Shown: positions 25,053 through 34,170, counted from the stretch's first letter. The stretch is DNA of 64,000 nucleotides from Micromonospora ferruginea (GCF_013694245.2 NZ_CP059322.2:4719001-4783000), one strand, 5' to 3'. Notes: generated by a model from the sequence alone, not told the origin. A program made the numbers and translations.

Positions 25053-26033
25053 TCAGCTCAGGCCACCGAACAGGGTGGTCACCGAGCCGTCGTCGAAGAC
25101 CTCCCGGATCGCCCGCGCCAGCAGCGGCGCGATCGACAGCACGGTCAGCTTGTCGAGCTGCTTCTCCGGCGGCAGCGGCAACGTGTTGGTCACCACGACC
25201 TCGCTGATCGGGCTGTTCTTCAGCCGCTCCGTCGCCGGGTCGGACAGCAGCGCGTGGGTCGACGCCACCACGATCTCCGCCGCCCCCGACTCCTTCAGGA
25301 TGTCGGCCGCCTTGGAGATCGTGCCACCGGTGTCGATCATGTCGTCCACGATCAGGCACACCCGGCCCTCGACCTCACCGACCACGCGGTTCGCCACCAC
25401 CTGGTTCGGCTTCATCGGGTCCCGCGTCTTGTGGATGAACGCCAGCGGGCAGCCGCCCAGCCGGTCCGTCCACCGCTCGGCCACCCGCACCCGACCCGAG
25501 TCCGGCGCCACCACCGTCATCGGCCGGCCCGCGTACTTGTGCTCGACGTACTCGGCCAGCACGTCCATCGCGAACAGGTGGTCCACCGGCCCGTCGAAGA
25601 AGCCCTGGATCTGCGCGGTGTGCAGGTCGACGGTGAGGATCCGGTTCGCGCCCGCGGTCTTCAGCAGGTCGGCCACCAGCCGCGCCGAGATCGGCTCCCG
25701 ACCGCGGTGCTTCTTGTCCTGCCGCGAGTAGGGGTAGAACGGCAGGACCACGGTGATCCGCTTGGCCGAACCGCGCTTCAGCGCGTCCACCATGATCAGG
25801 GTCTCCATGACCCAGGTGTTCACCCCGTGCGTCACGGACTGCACCACGAAGGCGTCCGAACCACGCACCGAGTCCTTGAACCGTACGAAGATCTCACCGT
25901 TGGCGAACTCGTAGGCGTCGGCGGGCGTCGGCGCGACGCCGAGCACCTCACCGATCTCCTTGGCCAGCTCCGGAAAACCCCTCCCGGAGAAGAGCATCAG
26001 GCTCTTGCGGTTCTCGGCGACGATGCTGCCCAT
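25053..26033 (-). CDS. prs: Ribose-phosphate pyrophosphokinase
   Basis: Makes PRPP from ribose 5-phosphate and ATP. It is 326 aa, with the ATP/metal motif VDLHTAQIQGFFD (about 135), the flexible loop VAPDSGRVRVAERW (about 170) and the PRPP-binding LIVDDMIDTGGT (about 225). The start is ATG 26033 with GGGAG upstream. It is followed by its own hairpin. Confidence 0.96.
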   Translation of the reverse strand: MGSIVAENRKSLMLFSGRGFPELAKEIGEVLGVAPTPADAYEFANGEIFVRFKDSVRGSDAFVVQSVTHGVNTWVMETLIMVDALKRGSAKRITVVLPFYPYSRQDKKHRGREPISARLVADLLKTAGANRILTVDLHTAQIQGFFDGPVDHLFAMDVLAEYVEHKYAGRPMTVVAPDSGRVRVAERWTDRLGGCPLAFIHKTRDPMKPNQVVANRVVGEVEGRVCLIVDDMIDTGGTISKAADILKESGAAEIVVASTHALLSDPATERLKNSPISEVVVTNTLPLPPEKQLDKLTVLSIAPLLARAIREVFDDGSVTTLFGGLS

Positions 26034-26149
26034 GGGCCCGTCTGCTCCCGTGTGTCGGTGGTGCCCGGCGGAGGTGGGGCCGGGGACTGTTCGGTTGCAG
26101 TATCCCCCCGGTTCACCGGTCCACCCATGGCCCGGCCGTCCCCGTGGAT

Positions 26150-27613
26150 TCAGTCACCTTCGCTTGCGGACCCACCCGGCTCCGACGCACCCTCGCCGGC
26201 CTGCCGCGCCGCCTCCGCGGCCGCCGTGCCGGCCCGCTTGCGCAGCACCCAGCCCTCCACGTTGCGCTGCTGGCCCCGCGCCACCGCCATCGCGCCCGCC
26301 GGCACGTCCCCGACGATCACCGAACCGGCCGCGGTGTACGCGCCGTCGCCCACCCGCACCGGCGCCACGAACATGTTGTCCGCCCCGGTGCGCGCGTGAC
26401 TGCCGATGGTGGTGTGGTGCTTGCGCACCCCGTCGTAGTTGACGAAGACCGTCGCCGCACCGATGTTGCTGTGGTCGCCGATCGTCGCGTCCCCCACGTA
26501 CGACAGGTGCGGCACCTTCGAGCCCTCACCGATCGACGCCTTCTTGGTCTCCACGAACGTGCCGACCTTCGCCTTGCGGGCCAGCCGCGACTCCGGCCGC
26601 AGGTACGCGTACGGGCCGACGCTGGCCTGCGGGCCGACCTCGGCGCCCACCGCGTGGCTGCGCACCACGCTCGCGCCCTCGCCCACCACGGTGTCGACGA
26701 GCGTGGTGTCCGGGCCGACCAGCGCGCCCGCGCCGACCGTGGTCGCGCCCTGCAACTGGGTGTTCTGGTCGAGCACGGCGTCGCGCTCCACGGTCACCGT
26801 CACGTCGATCCAGGTGGTGTGCGGGTCGAGGATGCTCACCCCGGTGCGCATCCAGCCCTCGTTGACCCGGTCACGCAGCAGCCGGCGCAGCCCGGCCAGC
26901 TCCACCCGGTCGTTGCAGCCGAGCGTCTCCACGTGGTCGGCCGCGACGTGCACCGCGACCGGCTCACCCGCGTCGCGCAGCAGCGCGAAGACGTCGGTCA
27001 GGTATTCCTCGCCCTGGTCGTTGTCGGTGGAGAGCTTGCCCAGCGCCTCGCGCAGCCGGGCCACGTCGAACGCGTAGATGCCGGCGTTGATCTCCCGCAG
27101 CGCGCGCTGCTGCGGCGTGGCGTCGCGCTCCTCGACGATGTGCTCCAGCCGGCCCTGCACGTCCCGCACGATCCGGCCCAGGCCGGTCGGGTCCGGCACC
27201 TCGGCGGCCAGCACGGTCGCCGCCGCAGCGGCCTCCTCGTGCGCCTCGACCAGGGCCACCACCGTCTCCGGCCGCAGCAGCGGCACGTCGCCGTTGATCA
27301 CCACGACCGTGCCGGTGGCGTCCGGCACCGCGTCCAGCGCCATGCGCACCGCGTGCCCGGTGCCGAGCTGGCGCTCCTGGAGCACCGGCGTGGCGGCCGG
27401 GGCGACCTCGGTCAGGTGCGCCCGGACCTGGTCGGCGCCGTGGCCGACCACGACCACCGTGCGGTCCGCGCCCAGCGGCTCGGCGGCGGCCAGGACGTGA
27501 CCGAGCAGGGTCCGGCCGAGCAGGGGGTGCAGCACCTTGGGCAGGGACGACTTCATCCGCTTGCCCTCACCGGCGGCGAGCACGACAACGGTGCGGAGGT
27601 GGGGCTGGGACAC
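26150..27613 (-). CDS. glmU: Bifunctional UDP-GlcNAc pyrophosphorylase / GlcN-1-P acetyltransferase
   Basis: Makes UDP-N-acetylglucosamine for cell-wall synthesis. It is 487 aa, with the nucleotidyltransferase domain up to about 240 (LAAGEGKRMKSSLPKVLHPL) and a left-handed beta-helix acetyltransferase with hexapeptide repeats (about 260-450; GPYAYLRPES, GVRKHHTTIGSHARTGADN). A Ser/Glu-rich tail ends it. GTG 27613 has GGGAG eight nt upstream. It is co-directional with prs. Confidence 0.96.
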   Translation of the reverse strand: MSQPHLRTVVVLAAGEGKRMKSSLPKVLHPLLGRTLLGHVLAAAEPLGADRTVVVVGHGADQVRAHLTEVAPAATPVLQERQLGTGHAVRMALDAVPDATGTVVVINGDVPLLRPETVVALVEAHEEAAAAATVLAAEVPDPTGLGRIVRDVQGRLEHIVEERDATPQQRALREINAGIYAFDVARLREALGKLSTDNDQGEEYLTDVFALLRDAGEPVAVHVAADHVETLGCNDRVELAGLRRLLRDRVNEGWMRTGVSILDPHTTWIDVTVTVERDAVLDQNTQLQGATTVGAGALVGPDTTLVDTVVGEGASVVRSHAVGAEVGPQASVGPYAYLRPESRLARKAKVGTFVETKKASIGEGSKVPHLSYVGDATIGDHSNIGAATVFVNYDGVRKHHTTIGSHARTGADNMFVAPVRVGDGAYTAAGSVIVGDVPAGAMAVARGQQRNVEGWVLRKRAGTAAAEAARQAGEGASEPGGSASEGD

Positions 27614-27718
27614 GACGTGGCTCCCGTCGGGACGGCGACAGTCTCGCGGTCATGCTAACCAGACCGGCTGGCAGGTTGCCGCGTACCCCAAGAAGGACGC
27701 CGATACCCCCGGAAATGG

Positions 27719-27790
27719 CTCGGCCGCCAGGATTCGAACCTGAAACACAAGAACCAAAATCTTGGGTGTTGCCAGTTACACCACGGCCGA
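27719..27790 (-). tRNA. tRNA-Gln (anticodon TTG)
   Basis: A 72-nt cloverleaf: acceptor TCGGCCG/CGGCCGA, D-arm GTGT/ACAC, anticodon stem CAAGA/TCTTG with loop TTTTGGT (anticodon TTG), and T-loop TTCGAAT. The discriminator base is G. The next three bases happen to be CCA, so the 3' end may be encoded. Confidence 0.97.
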
Positions 27791-27805
27791 AGGAACGGTG
27801 ACAGC

Positions 27806-28558
27806 TTAGCCGGTCTCGCCCACCTCAAGTAGCCTCGGAGTGGGGGCATCGCCACTGAGCAGACCCTTCACCACGCCCGCCATCCACACGTAGAGTTCGC
27901 GTGATCGCGGTACGCGCACGACGAGGCAACCTCGGTAGTCCGCGCCGACGTTGATCCGCTTCGTCGTGGGGTTGTGTCTTTTCACGGTGGGGCGCTGGAA
28001 GGAAGCGAACTCTACGCCCAACTGACCAGCCCACCAGCGGCCAGCCGCCTCGGCATCCGCACTCTCGTGGATGGCGACCCGGTACCGAAGCTGTCGTCGG
28101 CTTCTTCCCGTCGCCTCGACGAAGCGCACGAAAAGCTCCACCAACCGCACATCACTATTGGTGAACGTCAGGTCATAGCGAGGGTTGGCGGGCTTGCTCT
28201 TCGTGCCTTCACACCAGTAGAGCACCGCGCCGACGAGCAGCAGCTCTCGCCGTGCGAGCGTGCCGACCCACTCGGCGGCCCGGTGCTGCGCTTCGCGCTC
28301 GGCATCCTCGCGCTGCGTCCGGCGCTCCGCCCAGCGCGTTGCGCGCCGGCCAGCCGCCACGCGACGACGCTGCACCGCCACCTCGGCAGAGGTGTCCAGC
28401 GGGAGGTGTCCGACCCATCGGTAGGCCGTCGACTTGGCGATGCCGAGCCGGTCGGCAATCTCGTTGACGGTTCGTCCCTCATCGCGCAGTCGACCCGCCG
28501 CCTCCTTGAGGCCGGCATCCCGCCCGCCCGTCCTTGACGAAGGGGTCTGATCAGCCAT
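27806..28558 (-). CDS. HTH protein with LAGLIDADG-like domain, copy 1
   Basis: A 250-aa protein I cannot name. An HTH lies at about residues 28-52 (TVNEIADRLGIAKSTAYRWV), then a basic helical linker, then a conserved domain from about 100: LLLVGAVLYWCEGTKSKP, DLTFTNSDVRLVELFVRF, VAIHESADAEAAGRWWAG, VKRHNP, YRGCLVVRVPRSREL. The YWCEG stretch followed by a TNSD strand resembles the core of single-motif LAGLIDADG domains; this is inference. Its ATG overlaps the upstream paralogue's stop by 8 nt, so the pair is co-translated. Confidence 0.8.
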   Translation of the reverse strand: MADQTPSSRTGGRDAGLKEAAGRLRDEGRTVNEIADRLGIAKSTAYRWVGHLPLDTSAEVAVQRRRVAAGRRATRWAERRTQREDAEREAQHRAAEWVGTLARRELLLVGAVLYWCEGTKSKPANPRYDLTFTNSDVRLVELFVRFVEATGRSRRQLRYRVAIHESADAEAAGRWWAGQLGVEFASFQRPTVKRHNPTTKRINVGADYRGCLVVRVPRSRELYVWMAGVVKGLLSGDAPTPRLLEVGETG

Positions 28559-29402
28559 GCCCCATCCCCTCCACGGCATCCCTGATTCCCGCAATCACGC
28601 CCTCGATCCGCCAGTAGAGCTGGCGGCTTCGAGGAACGATGACGACCAGGCAGCCCCGGTATTCCTGGCCGACGTTCCGGCGTACTGTCGCCGGGTTGTG
28701 CCGCTTGAGCGTCGCTCGCCCGAAACGCTCCGGCGGAAGCCTCAGTCGCTCCGCCCACCATCGCTCGGCCGCCTTGACATCGGCCGACTCGTGGATGAGC
28801 AGCCGGTAGTTCGCCGTGTCCCGGTTGACATCGCAGGTGGCCAGGAACGCCAGAAACAGGGCGAGCAGGATAGGGTCGCTGTTGACGAATTCCAGTCGAT
28901 CCTGCGTTCGCCACGGTTTCGACTTGCCCCCCTCGCACCAGTAGATCGCCGCGCCCAGCACCAGCAGGTCCCGTTCGCTGAGGCCACCCACCACACCGGC
29001 GGCCCGGGCTCGCTCGGCGGCCTGCGCCGCGTCCCGCGACTCCCGGTACGCGCCCCACCGGGCGTCCGTCATCGCCTTCGAGTGCGCGCGCCGCCGCTCG
29101 GCCGCCACCGGGTCGGGGTCCAGCGGCAGGTGTCGCACCCACTGGTAGGCGGTCGACTTCGCCACGCCGAGCTGCTCCGCGATCTGGTTCACCGACCGGC
29201 CGACCGCACGCAGCCGCAGGGCTTCGGCGCGGACGTCGTCCCGGGCCCGGGGCCGGCGGGTCCATTCCGGTGGCGGGACGCCGCGTAGCAACGCGTACAC
29301 CCGATCCCGGCCGATGCCCAGACGGACCCGGATCTGTGCGACGGAGAGCTGTTCCTCGACGCGCAGCCGGCGCGCCTCGGCGGCAAGGGGATCATCAACC
29401 AC
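28551..29402 (-). CDS. HTH protein with LAGLIDADG-like domain, copy 2
   Basis: A 283-aa paralogue of the next gene, with an extra N-terminal HTH (LSVAQIRVRLGIGRDRVYAL, about 17-36) before a second HTH (SVNQIAEQLGVAKSTAYQWV, about 66-85). The C-terminal domain repeats the same blocks: GAAIYWCEGGKSKPW, LEFVNSDPILLALFLAF, LLIHESADVKAAERWWAE, LKRHNPATVRRN, YRGCLVVIVPRSRQLYWRI. GTG 29402 is the likely start. It is divergent from the TetR gene at 29481. Function is unknown. Confidence 0.8.
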   Translation of the reverse strand: MVDDPLAAEARRLRVEEQLSVAQIRVRLGIGRDRVYALLRGVPPPEWTRRPRARDDVRAEALRLRAVGRSVNQIAEQLGVAKSTAYQWVRHLPLDPDPVAAERRRAHSKAMTDARWGAYRESRDAAQAAERARAAGVVGGLSERDLLVLGAAIYWCEGGKSKPWRTQDRLEFVNSDPILLALFLAFLATCDVNRDTANYRLLIHESADVKAAERWWAERLRLPPERFGRATLKRHNPATVRRNVGQEYRGCLVVIVPRSRQLYWRIEGVIAGIRDAVEGMGHG

Positions 29403-29480
29403 CGCTTGAAAATAGAACACGCGTACGACAGATCGTGGACCGGTCGGCCCACGCGAGCAGCGCCTGGCAGGATGGGGCGG

Positions 29481-30146
29481 GTGACCGATGCACCCGGCAG
29501 CGACCGCGCTCGCCGGCGGGCCGTCCCGGCAGCCAAGCCCTCCCGGGTCCGGATGTCCGCGACGCAGCGACGCGAGCAGTTGATCTCGATCGCGCGGCAG
29601 ATCTTCGCCGAGCGCGGGTTCGACGCCACCTCGATCGAGGAGGTGGCGGCGCGGGCCAAGGTCTCCAAGCCGGTGGTCTACGAGCACTTCGGCGGCAAGG
29701 AGGGGCTCTACGCGGTGGTGGTGGACCGCGAGGTCCGCTCGCTGCTGGACCGGATCACCACGGCGTTGACCGCCGGTCATCCCCGGGAGCTACTGGAGCA
29801 GGCCGCGCTGACGTTGCTGACCTACATCGAGGAGGAGACCAGCGGGTTCCGGGTGCTGGTCCGCGAGTCGCCGTTGATGTCGGCCACCGGCAACTTCAGC
29901 AGCGTGCTGAACGACGTCGCGCACCAGGTGGAGCACATCCTCGGCGCCGAGTTCTCCAGCCGGGGCTACGACCCGAAGCTGGCGGAGCTCTACTCGCAGG
30001 CGCTGGTGGGCATGGTGGCGTTGACCGGGCGTTGGTGGCTGGAGGTCCGCAAGCCGCGCAAGGAGGCGGTGGCGGCGCACCTGGTGAACCTGGCCTGGAA
30101 CGGCCTGTCGCACCTGGAGTCGAAGCCGGGCCCGATCAGCGGTTAG
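29481..30146 (+). CDS. TetR family transcriptional regulator
   Basis: A 221-aa regulator with a TetR HTH after a basic N-terminal tail of about 25 residues: QRREQLISIARQIFAERGFD, TSIEEVAARAKVSKPVVYEH, FGGKEGLYAVVV. The C-terminal helical domain (about 90-215) is of the kind found in regulators of membrane or lipid genes. GTG 29481 is chosen; CAGGAT, a possible -10, ends seven nt upstream, and ATG 29472 is the alternative. Its end overlaps the end of the convergent DUF4383 gene by 11 nt. Confidence 0.9.
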   Translation: MTDAPGSDRARRRAVPAAKPSRVRMSATQRREQLISIARQIFAERGFDATSIEEVAARAKVSKPVVYEHFGGKEGLYAVVVDREVRSLLDRITTALTAGHPRELLEQAALTLLTYIEEETSGFRVLVRESPLMSATGNFSSVLNDVAHQVEHILGAEFSSRGYDPKLAELYSQALVGMVALTGRWWLEVRKPRKEAVAAHLVNLAWNGLSHLESKPGPISG

Positions 30147-30612
30147 GGCCCTCGGCGACCGGATGGTAGCGGCGGCGGCGCTCCTCCTCGGCGTGCTCGG
30201 GCGGCCCGACCTTGTCGTAGAGGCCGGTGGCGAGCAGGATCAGCCCGAACAGCATCGACACGATGACGGTGGACATCGAGAAGTTGAGGAAGTTCGCCGA
30301 GGTCTGCAGCACGGACATCATCAGGATGCCGGTGACCAGGAAGACCGCGCCGGCGGTGAGGTTCATGTAGTGCCCGAGGTTGTCGCGGCGCGACGCGCCG
30401 AGCATCAGGACCGCTCCGAAGATCACCGAGACCAGCGAGAAGGCCAGGTTGGTGCGCAACCCGAGGGCCCAGTTGGCGTCCCGGCCGAACAGCCCGTCGC
30501 CCCAGGTCTGGAACACGCCGTAGACGCCGAAGACCAGGATGTAGAGGCCGATGAGCCCGGACAGCACCCGGTAGAGCGGCCGCGCGGGGTGGTTCACCGG
30601 GAAGTGCGCCAT
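30136..30612 (-). CDS. DUF4383 membrane protein, copy 1
   Basis: A 158-aa membrane protein beginning MAHFPVNHPARPLYRVLSG, the recognisable DUF4383 N terminus, with four spans. Conserved segments are LGLRTNLAFSLVSVIFGAVL and TSANFLNFSMSTVIVSMLFG. The tail is charged (EHAEEERRRR). ATG 30612 has GGAGGG upstream. A paralogue lies directly upstream. Confidence 0.88.
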   Translation of the reverse strand: MAHFPVNHPARPLYRVLSGLIGLYILVFGVYGVFQTWGDGLFGRDANWALGLRTNLAFSLVSVIFGAVLMLGASRRDNLGHYMNLTAGAVFLVTGILMMSVLQTSANFLNFSMSTVIVSMLFGLILLATGLYDKVGPPEHAEEERRRRYHPVAEGPNR

Positions 30613-30682
30613 GGTGCCCTCCAGTCGCCTGACTGATTCGGGGCAATTGTCGCCTGGACCGCCCATTCCCGTCCCGGAAACG

Positions 30683-30715
30683 CCGACGGCCCGGCGCACC
30701 GCGCCGGGCCGTCGG
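30683..30715 (-). terminator. Terminator between DUF4383 genes
   Basis: A perfect 15-bp stem (CCGACGGCCCGGCGC and complement) with an ACC loop, 12 nt after the stop of the upstream DUF4383 gene. It implies the two paralogues are mostly transcribed separately. Confidence 0.85.
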
Positions 30716-30727
30716 GACGGATCGGGA

Positions 30728-31183
30728 TCAGAGCACCAGGCGGGCCTTCTGCCAGGCCTCGTGCTCGTCGTCGCTGCCGACCTTGCCGTACATGCCGACC
30801 ACCAGGAGCACCAGCGACAGGGTCAGGACCACGACCACCGTCATGATCGAGAAGTTGAGGACGTTGGCGTCGGTCTGGAGGAACGCCAGCGCGGCCAGGC
30901 CGATGACCATCAGGGTGTAGGCCAACCACTGGTTGACCGCCACGTCGAGGTTGCGGCCGATCGCGGTGCCGGCCAGGATCACCGCGCCGATCAGCACCGA
31001 CAGGAGCGAGAAGCCCATGTTGGTGCCCTGGCCGAGGACCTTCGTCTCGTCCTGGGCGAAGAAGTCGTTGCCGGCGGCGGCGATGACGCCGAGCGCACCG
31101 AAGACGACGAAGTAAAGACCAACGAGCCCGCCGATCGCCCGGAAGATCGGCCGCGCGGGGTGGTTGACGGGGGTGTGGGCCAT
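30728..31183 (-). CDS. DUF4383 membrane protein, copy 2
   Basis: A 151-aa paralogue of the preceding feature, with MAHTPVNHPARPIFRAIGGL at the N terminus and four spans (GLYFVVFGALGVIAAAG, NMGFSLLSVLIGAVILAG, QWLAYTLMVIGLAALAFL, FSIMTVVVVLTLSLVLLVV). It has the same NVLNFS segment as copy 1. The start is ATG 31183 with GGAG upstream. Function is unknown; such pairs are common in actinomycetes. Confidence 0.88.
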   Translation of the reverse strand: MAHTPVNHPARPIFRAIGGLVGLYFVVFGALGVIAAAGNDFFAQDETKVLGQGTNMGFSLLSVLIGAVILAGTAIGRNLDVAVNQWLAYTLMVIGLAALAFLQTDANVLNFSIMTVVVVLTLSLVLLVVGMYGKVGSDDEHEAWQKARLVL

Positions 31184-31268
31184 CTCTGCGTCTCCAAGAC
31201 CGTTCGGATGAGGGTTCCACCGCTGATTGTCCCGTACGGCGGTCAGTGACGCCGCACACCCCCCGCGG

Positions 31269-33068
31269 TCAGCCGCCCGGCAGCTCCTCGGCCAGCGCCA
31301 GCCACGTCTCCTCGGTGCGGTCCCGCTCGGCCCGCACCTCCTTGAGCTGGGCGTCCAGCTCGGCGACCCGGGCGTAGTCGGTGGCGTTGGCGGCGAGCTG
31401 CTCGTGCAGGTTCGCCTCCTTCTGCTCCAGCTTGGCGATCTGCCGTTCCAGCCGGTTGAGTTCCTTCTTCGCGGTGCGTGCCTCGGCGGCGGACATGCCG
31501 TCGCGGGCCGGGGCGGCCGTGCCCGGGGTGAGGTCGGCGGGCGCCGGGCCGCCGGCCGCGGCGGCGCGCGCCAGGTACTCGTCGATGCCGCCGGGCAGGT
31601 GCACCAGGCGGCCGTCGCCGAACATCCCGTACGCGACGTCGGTGACCCGCTCGATCAGGTAGCGGTCGTGGCTGGCCACCACGATGGTGCCGGGCCAGGA
31701 GTCGAGCAGGTCCTCCAGCGCGGCGAGGGTGTCGGTGTCCAGGTCGTTGGTGGGCTCGTCGAGCAGGAGCACGTTGGGCTCGCCGGCGAGCAGCCGCAGC
31801 ATCTGCAGCCGGCGGCGCTCGCCGCCGGAGAGGTCGCTCACCGGGGTCCAGAGCCGCCGGTCGTCGAAGCCGAAGATCTCGGCGAGCTGGGCGGCGCTGA
31901 TCTCCCGGTCGCCGAACTGCACCCGGCGGGCCACCTCCTCGACGGCCTCCAGGACACGCAGGTGACCGGGAAGCTCGGCGAGTTCCTGGGAGAGGAACGC
32001 CGGTCGCACGGTCTGCCCGGCGGCGAAGCGCCCGCCGTCGGCGCGGGTCACGCCGGCGAGCAGCCGCAGCAGGGTGGTCTTGCCGGCGCCGTTGCGCCCG
32101 AGCACGGCGACCCGGTCGCCGGGGCCGACCTGCCAGGTGGTGTCGCGCAGGATCTCCTTCGGCCCGGCGTGCAGGGTGACGTGCTCCAGGTCGTACACCT
32201 GCTTGCCGAGCCGGGCGGTGGCGAGCCGTTGCAGCGACATGGTGTCGCGCGGCTCCGGCACGTCGGCGATCAGCGCGTTTGCCGCGTCGATGCGGAACTT
32301 GGGCTTGGAGGTCCGGGCCGGCGGGCCGCGACGCAGCCAGGCGATCTCCTTGCGGAGCAGGTTCTGCCGGCGGGCCTCGGTGGCCGCGGCGATCCGCTGC
32401 CGCTCGACGCGGGCCAGCGTCCAGGCGGCGAAGCCGCCCTCGTAGGCCCGGACGGTCTGGTCGGCGACCTCCCAGGTGGCGGTGCAGACCGCGTCGAGGA
32501 ACCAGCGGTCGTGGGTGACCACGACGAGCGCGCCCTTGCGGGTGACCAGGTGCCGGGCCAGCCAGTCGACGCCGCCGACGTCGAGGTGGTTGGTCGGCTC
32601 GTCGAGGACCAGCAGGTCGGCGTCGCGGACCAGCAGGGCGGCGAGCGCGACCCGGCGGCGTTCCCCGCCGGACATCGTGCCGACCGTGGCGTCGAGGCCG
32701 AGGTGGGGCATGCCGAGGCCGTCGAGGATGGCCCGGACGCCGGCGTCGCCGGCCCACTCGTGCTCGGCGCCCATGCTCTCGCCGAGCCAGGCGGTGCCGA
32801 GCACCACGTCGCGCACGGTGAGGTCTCCGGCCAGGTCCAGGCGCTGCGGCAGCCAGGACACACGCAGGTCCCGGCGGTGGGTGACCCGGCCGTCGTCGGG
32901 TTCCTCGGTGCGGGTGAGCATCCGCAGCAGCGTCGACTTGCCGGCGCCGTTGAGGCCGACCACACCGACCCGGTCGGCGTCCTCGAGACCGAGGGAGACG
33001 TCGGTGAGCAGCGGCCCGGCGGCGCCGTACCCCTTGGACACCCGGTCCAGGTTGACGATGTTGGCCAC
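31269..33068 (-). CDS. ABC-F family ATP-binding protein (Uup/EttA-like)
   Basis: A 599-aa protein with two ABC domains and no membrane spans, so a ribosome-associated ABC-F ATPase rather than a transporter. The first domain has GLNGAGKST (about 42) and SGGERRRVALA; the second has GRNGAGKTT (about 345) and SGGERRRLQML. Both have Walker B DEPTN with L-D. A basic inter-domain linker (about 230-280) and a C-terminal coiled coil (about 530-590; ELNRLERQIAKLEQKEANLH) follow the Uup pattern. GTG 33068 has AAAGGTGGG upstream. Confidence 0.92.
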   Translation of the reverse strand: MANIVNLDRVSKGYGAAGPLLTDVSLGLEDADRVGVVGLNGAGKSTLLRMLTRTEEPDDGRVTHRRDLRVSWLPQRLDLAGDLTVRDVVLGTAWLGESMGAEHEWAGDAGVRAILDGLGMPHLGLDATVGTMSGGERRRVALAALLVRDADLLVLDEPTNHLDVGGVDWLARHLVTRKGALVVVTHDRWFLDAVCTATWEVADQTVRAYEGGFAAWTLARVERQRIAAATEARRQNLLRKEIAWLRRGPPARTSKPKFRIDAANALIADVPEPRDTMSLQRLATARLGKQVYDLEHVTLHAGPKEILRDTTWQVGPGDRVAVLGRNGAGKTTLLRLLAGVTRADGGRFAAGQTVRPAFLSQELAELPGHLRVLEAVEEVARRVQFGDREISAAQLAEIFGFDDRRLWTPVSDLSGGERRRLQMLRLLAGEPNVLLLDEPTNDLDTDTLAALEDLLDSWPGTIVVASHDRYLIERVTDVAYGMFGDGRLVHLPGGIDEYLARAAAAGGPAPADLTPGTAAPARDGMSAAEARTAKKELNRLERQIAKLEQKEANLHEQLAANATDYARVAELDAQLKEVRAERDRTEETWLALAEELPGG

Positions 33069-33083
33069 AGGCCCACCTTTCAC

Positions 33084-33118
33084 GACTCAGGCGCCCCGGG
33101 GGCCGGGACGCCTGAGTC
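33084..33118 (-). terminator. ispE terminator hairpin
   Basis: GACTCAGGCG pairs with CGCCTGAGTC around a GC-rich loop that can extend the stem, 15 nt after the ispE stop and just upstream of the ABC-F gene. Confidence 0.75.
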
Positions 33119-33132
33119 AAGGGTACGGGGCC

Positions 33133-34086
33133 TCAGACGATGCGGGCGCCGTGCACCGGCCCGTGCGCGACCCGGGCCTCCCGGCACACGCCGGCGGCGG
33201 TCAGCTCCCCGGCGATCCGTTCCGCGTCGGCCGCGTCGGCGGCGAGGAACACGCAGGTGGGCCCGGAGCCGGAGACGATGCCGGCGAGGGCGCCGGCCGC
33301 CTCGCCGGCCTTGAGCGTGTCGGCCAGCGACGGGCGCATGGTCAGCGCGGCGTCCTGGAGGTCGTTGCCGAGCGTGGCGGCGAGCACCCGCGGGTCCCGC
33401 TGGCGCAGCGCGCCGAGCAGCGCGTCGGTGCTGCCCAGCGGTGCGCCGGCGGCGCCGGTGTCACGCAGCCGGTCCAGCTCGCGGTAGGCGGCCGGGGTGG
33501 AGAGGCCGCCGTCGGCGATCGCCACCACCCAGTGCCAGGAGGTGGGGCGGGCCAGCACCGGGCTGACCGCCTCGCCCCGGCCGGTGCCGAGCGCGGTGCC
33601 GCCGTGGATCAGGAACGGCACGTCGGAGCCGAGGTCGGCGGCGATGTCGGCCAGTTCGTCGCGGGCCAGGCCGGTGCCCCAGAGCGCGTCACAGGCGACC
33701 AGCGCGGCGGCCGCGTCGGCGCTGCCGCCGGCCAGCCCGCCGGCGAGCGGGATCTGCTTGCGCAGGTGCAGCCGGGCGTGCGGGGCGACACCGGCGTAGC
33801 CGGCGAGGGCGTGCGCGGCGCGCAGCACCAGGTTGGTGTCGTCGAGGGCCAGCTCGCCGGCGCCCTCGCCCTCCATGGTGAGGGCGAGCGTGTCGCCGCG
33901 GCGGGCGGTCAGCTCGTCGTAGATGGAGATCGCGTGGTAGACGGTGTTCAGCTCGTGGTAGCCGTCCCGGCGCAGCGGACCCACCCCGAGGTGCAGGTTG
34001 ACCTTGGCGGGCACCCGCACCTTGACCGGACCGCTGGCCCCGCGCCGCTGCCCGTCCTCGTCCTCCGGTCGCCAGGCCTCGGTCAC
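33133..34086 (-). CDS. ispE: 4-diphosphocytidyl-2-C-methyl-D-erythritol kinase
   Basis: Kinase of the MEP isoprenoid pathway. It is a 317-aa GHMP kinase with VKVRVPAKVNLHLGVG at the N terminus, the ATP loop IPLAGGLAGGSADAAA (about 110) and the C-terminal IVSGSGPTCVFL. GTG 34086 is chosen because GGGAGC lies seven nt upstream; an earlier GTG at 34107 precedes that site. It follows rsmA, the usual actinobacterial order. Confidence 0.94.
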   Translation of the reverse strand: MTEAWRPEDEDGQRRGASGPVKVRVPAKVNLHLGVGPLRRDGYHELNTVYHAISIYDELTARRGDTLALTMEGEGAGELALDDTNLVLRAAHALAGYAGVAPHARLHLRKQIPLAGGLAGGSADAAAALVACDALWGTGLARDELADIAADLGSDVPFLIHGGTALGTGRGEAVSPVLARPTSWHWVVAIADGGLSTPAAYRELDRLRDTGAAGAPLGSTDALLGALRQRDPRVLAATLGNDLQDAALTMRPSLADTLKAGEAAGALAGIVSGSGPTCVFLAADAADAERIAGELTAAGVCREARVAHGPVHGARIV

Positions 34087-34170
34087 CGGCGAAGCTCCCG
34101 CGGCCACGGGCGGATGTCGAACGGCTTCTGCACGGTCAGCTCCTCGGCGGGGTCGGGCAACGGCGCCAGC

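Noticed and set aside
27716..29402. Integrated element at tRNA-Gln
   Set aside because: The HTH genes lie on the 5' side of the tRNA, no duplicated tRNA 3' end or integrase was seen, and base composition does not change.
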